Source: Deltaproteobacteria bacterium (GTDB lineage Bacteria; Desulfobacterota; Desulfuromonadia; Desulfuromonadales; BM103). Taken from it: a stretch of 11,425 bases of DNA. Numbering within the stretch: the first letter of the stretch is position 1; each line of letters opens with the position of its first letter. Below are positions 1-6,657 of this stretch, piece after piece. Position numbers and translations under genes: made by a program. Location of the stretch: assembly GCA_006226895.1 (NCBI GenBank), contig SBFN01000129.1, positions 1 through 11,425 on the forward strand, read 5' to 3'. The notes beneath the pieces were generated by a model, which did not search any database, was not told where the DNA came from, and was given only the letters and a program-made list of their open reading frames with translations.

Positions 1-243
<243 letters not shown>

Positions 244-275
244 AAGCCAACTGTTTCAACAAAGTTTAATAGCCG

Positions 276-312
276 GGGACAGGCATCTGCGGAGCCTGTC
301 CCTTAATTATTT
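276..312 (+). terminator. Rho-independent terminator after hemB
   Basis: A perfect 9-bp stem is formed by GGGACAGGC (276-284) and GCCTGTCCC (294-302), with a 9-base loop and a T-rich tail TTAATTATTT (303-312). It lies just past the hemB stop and ends before the next start codon. The tail has interrupting A residues, so termination may be incomplete. No good promoter for the next gene is visible after it. Confidence 0.75.
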
Positions 313-360
313 GATCGCTTCTTACCAGTGACTAGCCTTCAACATCCAGAAACGGACCCA

Positions 361-1659
361 ATGACTGAGTACTCATGCGACACTCTCGATAACGGCCTGC
401 GCGTCATCAGCGTCCCTATGCCACATCACCACAGCACCGAGGTGATGATCTACATCGGCGTCGGCAGCCGTCACGAAACGCCCAGAACTGCTGGAGCGTC
501 GCATTTCCTCGAGCACATGCTCTTTAAAGGCACTGAGGATTTTCCCACCAGCCTGTCACTGGAACGTGCCTTCGAAGCCGTCGGCGGCTCGGCCAACGCC
601 GCCACCGATTGTGAAACAACCTGCTTCCATTCCCGCGTCCACCCCGACCACTTTGCCAAAGGGATCGCGCTTTTTGCATCAATGATGCAGCGCCCTCTCT
701 TCAACGACATCGAAATGGAACGCCGGGTTATCCTTGAGGAAGCCATGGGTGACCTCAATGAAACCGGGCGGCAGATCAACTCGGACAACATCGTCGCAAG
801 CCTGCTTTTCCCGAAACACCCGCTGGGCATGCCGACTGTCGGCAACCGACCGGCGATCGAGCGCCTCTCCCTGCGACAGCTGAAGCAACACCACGCCACC
901 TACTACACACCGCTGAACGCTGTCCTGGCGATCGCCGGGCCGATCGAACACGCCAAGGTCGTTTCGGCAGCCAAGGAACATTTCGGCCAATGGCAGGGCG
1001 CTGCGGCCCCTTCGCCAAAAGCATGGACCGATTTCTCAGAGAAAGATAAAACCCTGCGCTGGGTTCGTGACGCCGGCTCCCAGGTCAACCTGCAATTAGC
1101 CTTTTTGCTGCCTGGCCGCGACAGTGACTGTGCCGTAAACTTGCGCGTCCTGCGACGTCTCCTCGGCTGGGGAGGAATGAGCCGCCTGATGCTCCGTTTG
1201 CGCGAAGAGCTTGGCCTAACCTACGCCGTTGACGCCGCACTCGCCCTCTACGCTGACGCCGGAACCCTGGCGATTGACCTGGCCGTTTCGGCTGAAAACC
1301 TTGGCAAAGCGACCACTGCAATTCTGGAGATCGTGACCGAACTGCACAACAGTGAAGTAGGCAAGGATGAACTGGAACATATCCTTAACTGCTATCGCTG
1401 TGACCTTGATTATTCCCGTGACCAGGTCGACGAAATGGCTCTGCGCTACTCTTGGGGAGAACTCACAGGCAGTCACCGTACCATCGCCAATGATCTCGCC
1501 GGGATCGAAACGGTTACAGCGACAGGGTTACGACAAACGGCAAAAGAGCTTCTTAGTCCGCAAAATCTGCGTGGGGCCATTGTTGGTCCCTATCGAACCA
1601 GAGACCGTAAAAAAGTAGAAGAAGTTATTGCAGAATGGAAGCCGACATCTGTCGACTAG
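361..1659 (+). CDS. M16 family zinc metallopeptidase (insulinase/processing-peptidase type)
   Basis: The product is about 432 residues, the usual size of single-unit bacterial M16B peptidases. These form clam-shell dimers that cut small or partly unfolded peptides. The inverted zinc motif HxxEH is present as HFLEH (H48, E51, H52 from this start). The third ligand is probably E127 in the block VILEEAMGDLNE, about 75 residues later, as expected. The N-terminal TLDNGLRV and the C-terminal-domain block REELGLTYAV are typical of the family. An in-frame GTG at 328 would add 11 residues. I prefer ATG 361 because homologues begin close to the LDNGLRV block, but neither start has a good ribosome binding site (only CGGA at 353-356). 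No signal peptide is evident, so a cytoplasmic location is likely. The substrate cannot be read from sequence. Confidence 0.9.
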   Translation: MTEYSCDTLDNGLRVISVPMPHHHSTEVMIYIGVGSRHETPRTAGASHFLEHMLFKGTEDFPTSLSLERAFEAVGGSANAATDCETTCFHSRVHPDHFAKGIALFASMMQRPLFNDIEMERRVILEEAMGDLNETGRQINSDNIVASLLFPKHPLGMPTVGNRPAIERLSLRQLKQHHATYYTPLNAVLAIAGPIEHAKVVSAAKEHFGQWQGAAAPSPKAWTDFSEKDKTLRWVRDAGSQVNLQLAFLLPGRDSDCAVNLRVLRRLLGWGGMSRLMLRLREELGLTYAVDAALALYADAGTLAIDLAVSAENLGKATTAILEIVTELHNSEVGKDELEHILNCYRCDLDYSRDQVDEMALRYSWGELTGSHRTIANDLAGIETVTATGLRQTAKELLSPQNLRGAIVGPYRTRDRKKVEEVIAEWKPTSVD

Positions 1660-1771
1660 CCTGACCACAAGCACGTTTTTAAAACCTCGGCTCGGTGAGA
1701 AATCTCTGTCGACATTCGGGGTATCAAATATTTGCAGACCCTCTGATAATAACGTGCAGCAAAACAGACGG

Positions 1772-1808
1772 AAACGCCCCAACCAGCACAAGCAGGTTGG
1801 GGCGTTTT
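1772..1808 (+). terminator. Rho-independent terminator after the M16 peptidase gene
   Basis: A perfect 13-bp inverted repeat is formed by AAACGCCCCAACC (1772-1784) and GGTTGGGGCGTTT (1795-1807). The loop is 10 bases and the plus-strand tail TTTTCT follows. It lies between two convergent genes, about 110 bases from the M16 stop and about 100 bases from the stop of the minus-strand regulator. The T-run is better on the plus strand, but the stem is strong enough that it may work in both directions. The rest of the 1660-1908 gap shows nothing else I can support. Confidence 0.85.
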
Positions 1809-1908
1809 CTATCTTGTATATCGTGATTCCTAATACAACGACGGTCACACAGCCCGTGCCTGCCTGGACTATGTGTGGAGAGGGAGGAAACAGCACATCG
1901 TTCTTTTA

Positions 1909-2610
1909 TCAACGTTGCTTATTACGTCCCTGAATAAAGTCTTGCAAAAGACGCTCCTCTTCGATGCTCAGAAACTCGACTCCCATACCTGCGGGGTGGT
2001 CTCTTCTGACAGGGGAGGTCGTGGAGTTTACCCAAGCAACACGCCCCTCGCAATAGACGACACAATTGTTCTCAGGGAGCTCTAACTTAAGCTTCAATGA
2101 CTCACCTGGAGGCAAGGGGTTCTCAGTCTCCAAAAACAGTCCCCCTGCACTCACATTAAACGTAACACTCACCGTATCATCAGAAAGGACTTTGCCCTTG
2201 CCGTAAAAAACTTCAAGCTTAAAAGGCATTCGTGGAGTTCGACGCTTATTGAGGGTAATTTGCAGTATTGTTTTGAGTTGTTTTTCGTTGAGAGGTTTGC
2301 TGAGAAACGTTGAAATACCGACTTTTCTGGCCTCTGAAATTTTATCCTCATCTTGCTCGCTTGAAAGCATGACCACAGGAACAAATTTACAGCTGGGGTA
2401 TTTTTTTACCTGCCTCGTAAACTCTATTCCGTCCATGACTGGCATGTTCATGTCCGAGATAATCATGTCAAACCTGGCAGACTCAGCCTTTTGACAAGCC
2501 AAGCGGCCACTGTCAGCCGTGGTGACTTCATAACTGAGGTTCGTCAACATATCTCCGATGACTTTCAGCATAAAAGGAGAATCATCTACAACGAGAATCT
2601 TTTTTTTCAT
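1909..2610 (-). CDS. Response regulator: receiver (REC) domain fused to a PilZ domain
   Basis: The product is about 233 residues from ATG 2610; a GTG at 2622 would add MAII. Residue numbers here follow the GTG form. A CheY-like receiver spans about 8-125, with acidic pair D13/D14, phospho-acceptor D57 in ISDMNMPVMDG, S87 and K109 (KP motif), so all phosphorylation residues are present. A PilZ domain follows from about 127, with RxxxR (R127, R131) and NxSxxG (N156, S158, G161), the two motifs that bind cyclic di-GMP. It has no DNA-binding domain, so it should act by protein contact in the cytoplasm under dual phosphorylation and c-di-GMP control. No kinase is nearby. Base composition is lower in GC than its neighbours (24-26 of 60 bases in sampled lines). 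The partner is unknown; adjacency to the operon at 3060 is only suggestive. Confidence 0.92.
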   Translation of the reverse strand: MKKKILVVDDSPFMLKVIGDMLTNLSYEVTTADSGRLACQKAESARFDMIISDMNMPVMDGIEFTRQVKKYPSCKFVPVVMLSSEQDEDKISEARKVGISTFLSKPLNEKQLKTILQITLNKRRTPRMPFKLEVFYGKGKVLSDDTVSVTFNVSAGGLFLETENPLPPGESLKLKLELPENNCVVYCEGRVAWVNSTTSPVRRDHPAGMGVEFLSIEEERLLQDFIQGRNKQR

Positions 2611-2695
2611 AATGATTGCCACGCCGATTTAATAGAACCCATTCAATTCGGAGCACTATAGCAAACTCGACTCACAATATCCTCACAAATCTCCC

Positions 2696-2723
2696 GCTAT
2701 AATTTTATTTCAAGGTTCGTCAA
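2696..2723 (-). promoter_or_regulatory. Candidate sigma-70 promoter for the REC-PilZ gene
   Basis: Read on the minus strand, TTGACG (2723-2718) is followed after 16 bases by TATAGC (2701-2696). That is five of six -35 matches and four of six -10 matches. It would start transcription near 2689 and give a leader of about 70-80 bases. An AGGAC/GTCCT inverted repeat (2723-2740) abuts the -35 box and could be a regulator site. This is prediction only. Confidence 0.4.
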
Positions 2724-2807
2724 GGACGAGAACGAGTCCTGAAAGAGCTGCCGTAAAGGGAAAGCCTGAGATCCAGGGTTTATCTGAGGCATCGGAATTT
2801 CCGGCAG
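2723..2807. other. Cluster of hairpin-forming sequences in the divergent intergenic region
   Basis: Three nested or adjacent pairings are visible. AGGAC (2723-2727) pairs with GTCCT (2736-2740). CTGCCG (2748-2753) pairs with CGGCAG (2802-2807). Inside the latter, GCCTGAGAT (2764-2772) pairs with ATCTGAGGC (2782-2790) with one mismatch and a 9-base loop. CGGAA/TTCCG (2793-2803) is a further short dyad that competes with the outer stem. It could be a structured leader or small RNA on either strand, or a set of protein binding sites. No known riboswitch class fits, and no gene is supported here. Confidence 0.3.
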
Positions 2808-2892
2808 GAGCAAATCAGCACAAAACTCTAACAAAGTTCAAGCAATGACCCCTCTTCATACCGGTCGATTGACATCCTTTTGTTGACCTTTG

Positions 2893-2921
2893 TTCATTTT
2901 GCGCCTATCAGATGTTATAAT
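2893..2921 (+). promoter_or_regulatory. Extended -10 promoter for the operon beginning at 3060
   Basis: TATAAT (2916-2921) is a perfect -10 box and is preceded by TGT (2913-2915), giving the extended TGnTATAAT element. The -35 region at 17-base spacing is weak (TTCATT, 2893-2898), as is usual for extended -10 promoters. Two TTGAC-like sequences further upstream (2869 and 2883) are too far away for standard spacing. The start point would be about 2928, leaving a leader of roughly 130 bases before ATG 3060. Confidence 0.6.
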
Positions 2922-2948
2922 GTGCGATAGAGGAATAATTTCAGAGCC

Positions 2949-2968
2949 TTGTCTTTGATCAAAGGCAA
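2949..2968. promoter_or_regulatory. Palindromic operator-like site in the operon leader
   Basis: CTTTGATCAAAG (2953-2964) is a perfect 12-base palindrome. It extends to a 20-base dyad, TTGTCTTTGATCAAAGGCAA, with a single mismatched pair. It lies about 20-40 bases after the predicted start point, a usual place for a repressor to block elongation. As RNA the perfect core has no loop, which argues for a DNA site for a dimeric protein rather than a terminator. The cognate regulator is unknown. Confidence 0.35.
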
Positions 2969-3059
2969 TGACTTCAGTCGTTTTTGGTTCGATTTCTTCA
3001 TCGGATATTAAGTGCCCATGCAAACCATAGTAATCTGCGGTTTCAAAACTTTTTCGCCG

Positions 3060-3920
3060 ATGCGGGCAGTCATTGCCCACACCCTCCACCTTGCCTTCTT
3101 TCTGATGTTCACGGTGTCGCCACTCTACGCCGGCGACCAGCAGCTCGAATCTATCCGCAAAAGCATCACCGCCCTCGATAGTGCCAGGCAGACAGCTCTG
3201 CAGGAGCTCGAAAAGACGGCTATGTCTGCCAACGAGGTTGCCGATTACAAAGACTTTGTTGTCTACCTCAACACCCGGATTGTCAACTACTGCATGGATC
3301 TCGCAAACCAGGGAGGAGCTAACGCTCTTGAAGATCTGCCCTGTCCTGAAGCGCCTGCTATGGTCGGTAACAGCGAGGCCTCTCCCTCTGGTGAGAGTAT
3401 TTTTTCTACGACCGGACCCAACTTCGGGGCAGCCAAGACTCAGGCTGAAGAAACTGCGCAGTTGGAGGGGGCCTTTCTCTCCTCCCTGGGAGACTTCGAC
3501 GACAGCTTGTTGAAGGAAGAAGAAAAAGTTGCGGCCAGAGTTCCCAGCCAGAGGGAAACCGGCAGTTCCAGTGCGTCCGGAAGCAGCGGCCGAGCAGGTG
3601 AATCGGGCGAGACCCGTTCCGGAGAAAGCGATGCGAGTGAAGAGCAGGGCGAAGGCGCAACGGAGGATCAGGGCCTGGAAGGCCAAGCGGGGGCAGCCCA
3701 AGGTTCAACGGGCCGCTCAGGATCTCAGGGCAGCGGCGTGGGGCAACCAACATACGGCGCCCCCGGAGGAAACCTGCCTCCTCCTGAGGATGACGATATC
3801 GTTGCCCGGCAACTGCGCGAAGCCGCCGAAAAGGAGCCCGATCCGGAGCTGAGAAAGAAACTCTGGGAGGAGTACTGGAAGTACAAGGGCGTAAACAAAA
3901 AAAGGAGTGAAAATCGATGA
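3060..3920 (+). CDS. Exported protein with Gly/Ser/Glu-rich linker and charged helical C-terminus
   Basis: The product is 286 residues from ATG 3060. This start gives a clean Sec signal peptide: MRAV, a hydrophobic core, then SPLYA before GDQQ. In-frame GTG 3012 and ATG 3018 would add 14-16 residues; none of the three has a good ribosome binding site, so the start is uncertain. Mature residues about 25-100 look helical and contain two cysteines (NYCMDLA and LPCPEA) that could pair in the periplasm. Residues about 162-237 are low-complexity Gly/Ser/Glu/Gln. The end (about 244-278) is a charged helical block beginning DDDIVARQLREAAEKE, followed by an aromatic LWEEYWKYKG element, and looks like an interaction module. 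It is the first gene of the operon after the 2916 promoter and overlaps the next by ATGA. I do not recognise a named family. Confidence 0.75.
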   Translation: MRAVIAHTLHLAFFLMFTVSPLYAGDQQLESIRKSITALDSARQTALQELEKTAMSANEVADYKDFVVYLNTRIVNYCMDLANQGGANALEDLPCPEAPAMVGNSEASPSGESIFSTTGPNFGAAKTQAEETAQLEGAFLSSLGDFDDSLLKEEEKVAARVPSQRETGSSSASGSSGRAGESGETRSGESDASEEQGEGATEDQGLEGQAGAAQGSTGRSGSQGSGVGQPTYGAPGGNLPPPEDDDIVARQLREAAEKEPDPELRKKLWEEYWKYKGVNKKRSENR

Positions 3921-5152
3921 ACAGGTTGTTCGTGCTGTTTGCCTCACTCCTCGCCCTGTCCGGATGTGCCTCACTCAGCAACAAGGTTGCGGACGGGGTA
4001 AAACCGATCGTCGCGACGCAGGAACTGGACAGCTCGGAACTACTCGATGTGGCAATCGTCGTTTTTGATTCCGAGGAATTAACGGACAAGGAGATCCGTG
4101 AACTGGGCTTGTCCGAGGAGATTCGTCGCGCCGAAGAGCGCTTCATCCCGATCCACCTTAAGTACACCATGCAACGGACCGGTCACTGGGGAGCCGTGCG
4201 GGTCGTCCCTGAAGAAAACGCCGCCCATCTTCAGGTCCGTGGCACCATCATCCACTCGGATGGTGAACAGCTGATCCTTGACATCGAAGCTTATGATTCA
4301 CGCGGCGTTGCGTGGTTTGAAAAATCCTATGCCGAAGAGCTCGGCCTGGTTGACTTCCACGGCAGCTCCCCCGGAGAGAAGGACCCGTTCCAAGATCTTT
4401 ACAACACCATCGCCAACGACCTTATCGAGCAGCGGAACCAGATGCCGGTCGCCGCTATTCAGGAAATTCAGCAGGTTTCCGAACTCCGCATAGCGCAAGA
4501 CATGGCCAGTGACGCGTTTGCCGGTCACCTCTCCCGCAACGAAGAAGGTCGCTATTCGCTGATCAGACTCCCTGTCGAAAATGACCCCATGCTGAAAAGG
4601 GTGCGGGCCGTTCAGGTGCGTGACGATATGCTGCTCGACACCATCAACGGTTATTACGAAATCTACTACAATGACCTCTGGCAGCCCTATGGAGACTGGC
4701 GGAAACTCTACAACGAAGAACTCGCTGCGCTGAATAAAGTCAAGAAACAAGCTCTGACCCGACAGCTGTTAGGCCTCGTCTCTGTTATCGGTGGCGTCGC
4801 GCTCAGTACCGGCAACAGCAACCTCTCCTCCTCCAACCTCCCCGGGGTCATGGTTATGGGAGGCGCCGCGGCGATTTACAGTGGTTTCCAGAAGCAGGAA
4901 GAGACCAGAATTCACAGGGATGTCATCGAAGAGCTAAGCATGTCCTTCTCCTCCGAAGCAGAGCCCCTGGTCGTGGAGGTCGTCGGCGAAACGGTCCGAC
5001 TCACCGGCTCAGCCGAAGAACAGTACCAAAAGTGGCGCGATATGCTTCAACAGATCTACGCCGCGGAGACCGGCCTGCCGCCTGTACCGACTGAAAGTGA
5101 CCTCGGTCAATCGGGAGGCTCTGGCTCCGGGCCAGGCAAGCTTGATCAATGA
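3917..5152 (+). CDS. Outer-membrane-type lipoprotein
   Basis: The product is 411 residues. The N-terminus has a short basic start, a hydrophobic stretch and the lipobox LSGC with C17 as the lipidation site. Residue +2 is alanine, not aspartate, which favours Lol-dependent transfer to the outer membrane. Residues about 40-175 look like a mixed alpha/beta domain, and about 180-280 a helical part rich in charged and aromatic residues. At about 280-322 there is a Gly/Ala/Val-rich stretch (VSVIGGVALSTG, then VMVMGGAAAIYSG) that could be a pair of glycine-zipper membrane helices. The C-terminal tail is Gly/Ser-rich. The start is set by AAGGAG (3902-3907) and overlaps the previous stop by ATGA. No named family was recognised; context makes it the likely outer-membrane anchor of the operon's product. 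Confidence 0.85.
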   Translation: MNRLFVLFASLLALSGCASLSNKVADGVKPIVATQELDSSELLDVAIVVFDSEELTDKEIRELGLSEEIRRAEERFIPIHLKYTMQRTGHWGAVRVVPEENAAHLQVRGTIIHSDGEQLILDIEAYDSRGVAWFEKSYAEELGLVDFHGSSPGEKDPFQDLYNTIANDLIEQRNQMPVAAIQEIQQVSELRIAQDMASDAFAGHLSRNEEGRYSLIRLPVENDPMLKRVRAVQVRDDMLLDTINGYYEIYYNDLWQPYGDWRKLYNEELAALNKVKKQALTRQLLGLVSVIGGVALSTGNSNLSSSNLPGVMVMGGAAAIYSGFQKQEETRIHRDVIEELSMSFSSEAEPLVVEVVGETVRLTGSAEEQYQKWRDMLQQIYAAETGLPPVPTESDLGQSGGSGSGPGKLDQ

Positions 5153-6657
5153 CCGAAGACTCCACCCCCAAACAGGATAACGGCGAACCGTCAAGGAGGA
5201 CTCCGACTCTGGTCCCTCCTGATGCAACCGCGGTAGAGGAGCAAAAATCTTCCCGCACCCCGTTGCTGGTGGCAGTTGGTGGCCTGTTGCTGGTGATCGC
5301 CGCTCTGCTGGTCGTTCTTGTGCCGCTCTTGAGTGAAGACCGAACGGCACCGACAACCGTAAAGGAAGCCGACACCCTCAAACCACAAGCTGCAACCCAA
5401 AAACAGGCGATCACTCGTTCGGAGGCGACGGACCCGGCGGCAACCGAGATCGAACAACTGATCGGCACCTGGCTGCATAAACAGGCCGAAGCCGAAGCGG
5501 AAAACGTCGCGGCGTGGGGTGGTGAAAGCTATAGAGTGGCAACGTTCAGGGGCAAAGAATGTAGCCAGTTGCTGCAAGAGAAACAGTACCTGACGGCACG
5601 AGAAGCTTGCAATCAAGCAATCGACAAGCTGAACGCTCTCATGGCGTCGAAAGAGGCGCTTTTCGAAGAGGCCTTCGCTGCGGGACTGCTGTCTCTCGAG
5701 CAGGGCAATCCGGAGCCTGCCGTCGAATATTTCCAGCAGGCTCTCGCCATCGATGCCGATGAGGAGAGAGCCACGGCGGCCCTGCACAGAGCAGAGCAAC
5801 TCCCCACTGTGCTGCGTTTCATGCACGACGGTCAGACCATGGAAACCGCCGGTGATCCGGAAGGGTCGCTTCGGGCGTTTTCAGAAGCCGCAACTCTTGA
5901 TCCGGAATATGAACCTGCGCAGCAGGCTCTGGCCCGGGTCAAAGCAGCGATCGCCGAGAAAGAGTTTCAACTGGCCATGAGCCGTGCCCTGCAGGCGATG
6001 GCCGAGGGCAAAACCGCTGCAGCCAGAACAGCGCTGCAAAAAGCCGAAACCATCAAGCCCGGAGATCGTGCCGTTGATGATCTCAAGCAACGACTTTTGC
6101 GGAACCAGCTTGCCGGCAGACTGTCCGCCCTGCGTCGGAACGCAGAGCGCATGGAGCGGGAGGAACGTTGGTCGGAGGCGTTAAGAACCTGCACAGAAGC
6201 GCTCAGCCTGGATTCAAATGCAGCCTTCGCCTCCAGTTGCAAGGAGAGGGCGAAGCTGCGGGTTGAGCTGGACAATCAGTTCACGGCGATTTTCGCCAAA
6301 CCGGAACGTCTCTTTACCGCTGGCCCCAGGCAAGAAGCCCGACAAACGTTGCTCTATGCCTCGCAATTCTCTCTCCGCGGACCGATTCTCGCCTCACAGA
6401 TGGACCGGCTTGAAGCGTTGGTCACCGAGGCCGAGGCCGAGATCGAAGTCGTGATTATATCGGACGGGCTAACTGATGTGGTGATCTATCATGTCGGCCG
6501 CCTTGGCTTTTTCCAGGAAAAACGGCTTGTTCTGCGCACAGGAAACTACACCGCCACTGGCAGCCGCAACGGCTTCAGGGATGTGCGGCAGACACTCAAA
6601 GTTCGACCGGGCTCCGGCAAAATGGTCTTCACCCTGCGCTGCGAGGATCCGATTTGA
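5149..6657 (+). CDS. Single-pass membrane protein with TPR-like repeats and C-terminal beta domain
   Basis: The product is 502 residues. Residues 1-36 are a polar, proline-containing cytoplasmic tail. Residues about 37-61 are one strong transmembrane helix rich in Leu and Val, giving an N-in/C-out topology. Residues about 165-385 contain at least four TPR-like helical pairs, recognisable by endings such as EYFQQALAIDAD, AFSEAATLDPEY, ALQKAETIKPGD and TCTEALSLDSN. The end (about 431-495) is a small beta-rich domain containing SDGLTDVVIYHVG and TGNYTATGSRNGFRDV, with the glycine-turn pattern of PEGA domains. It is therefore probably a periplasmic scaffold binding partner proteins. It begins with an ATGA overlap and no clear ribosome binding site, so translational coupling to the lipoprotein gene is likely. 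The enzymatic role, if any, is unknown. Confidence 0.85.
   Translation: MTEDSTPKQDNGEPSRRTPTLVPPDATAVEEQKSSRTPLLVAVGGLLLVIAALLVVLVPLLSEDRTAPTTVKEADTLKPQAATQKQAITRSEATDPAATEIEQLIGTWLHKQAEAEAENVAAWGGESYRVATFRGKECSQLLQEKQYLTAREACNQAIDKLNALMASKEALFEEAFAAGLLSLEQGNPEPAVEYFQQALAIDADEERATAALHRAEQLPTVLRFMHDGQTMETAGDPEGSLRAFSEAATLDPEYEPAQQALARVKAAIAEKEFQLAMSRALQAMAEGKTAAARTALQKAETIKPGDRAVDDLKQRLLRNQLAGRLSALRRNAERMEREERWSEALRTCTEALSLDSNAAFASSCKERAKLRVELDNQFTAIFAKPERLFTAGPRQEARQTLLYASQFSLRGPILASQMDRLEALVTEAEAEIEVVIISDGLTDVVIYHVGRLGFFQEKRLVLRTGNYTATGSRNGFRDVRQTLKVRPGSGKMVFTLRCEDPI

Noticed and set aside
471..899. Minus-strand open frame inside the M16 peptidase gene
   Set aside because: It is antisense to the zinc motif and other conserved M16 blocks, and its translation is Arg/Ser-rich with no family resemblance.
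2741..2811. TPP (thiamin pyrophosphate) riboswitch on the plus strand
   Set aside because: CCTGAGAT and a later ATCTGAGG superficially recall the TPP CUGAGA and CCUGAUC blocks, but the required P2 pairing, the UAAU/GCG element and the closing AGGGA helix are absent, and no thiamin gene follows.
2698..2831. Minus-strand open frame of about 44 codons ending in a TAG at about 2698
   Set aside because: It lacks a credible start and ribosome binding site and lies across the hairpins; no recognisable protein. A gene remnant cannot be excluded but is not supported.
2869..2888. TTGACA (2869) and TTGACC (2883) as -35 boxes for the TATAAT at 2916
   Set aside because: The spacings are 41 and 27 bases, outside the usable range. 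The extended -10 element explains the promoter without them.
2968..3030. 20-codon upstream ORF (ATG 2968 to TAG 3030) as a leader peptide
   Set aside because: AAAGG is only 2 bases from the ATG, the peptide has no run of regulatory codons, and its overlap with the possible starts at 3012/3018 can be chance.
2623..3059. Cyclic di-GMP (GEMM) riboswitch in the divergent leader
   Set aside because: It was looked for because of the neighbouring PilZ gene. Neither strand shows the GGGACGCAAAGCC-type core or the tetraloop-receptor arrangement.
2856..3701. Long minus-strand open frame (about 281 codons) opposite the first operon gene
   Set aside because: It is opposite a gene with a signal peptide and operon context, crosses its promoter, and has composition typical of the reverse of Gly/Ser/Glu-rich coding DNA. 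It is a shadow frame.
3406..4170. Minus-strand open frame of about 254 codons
   Set aside because: It crosses the ATGA junction of two well-supported plus-strand genes and reads as Arg/Ser/Pro-rich low-complexity sequence.
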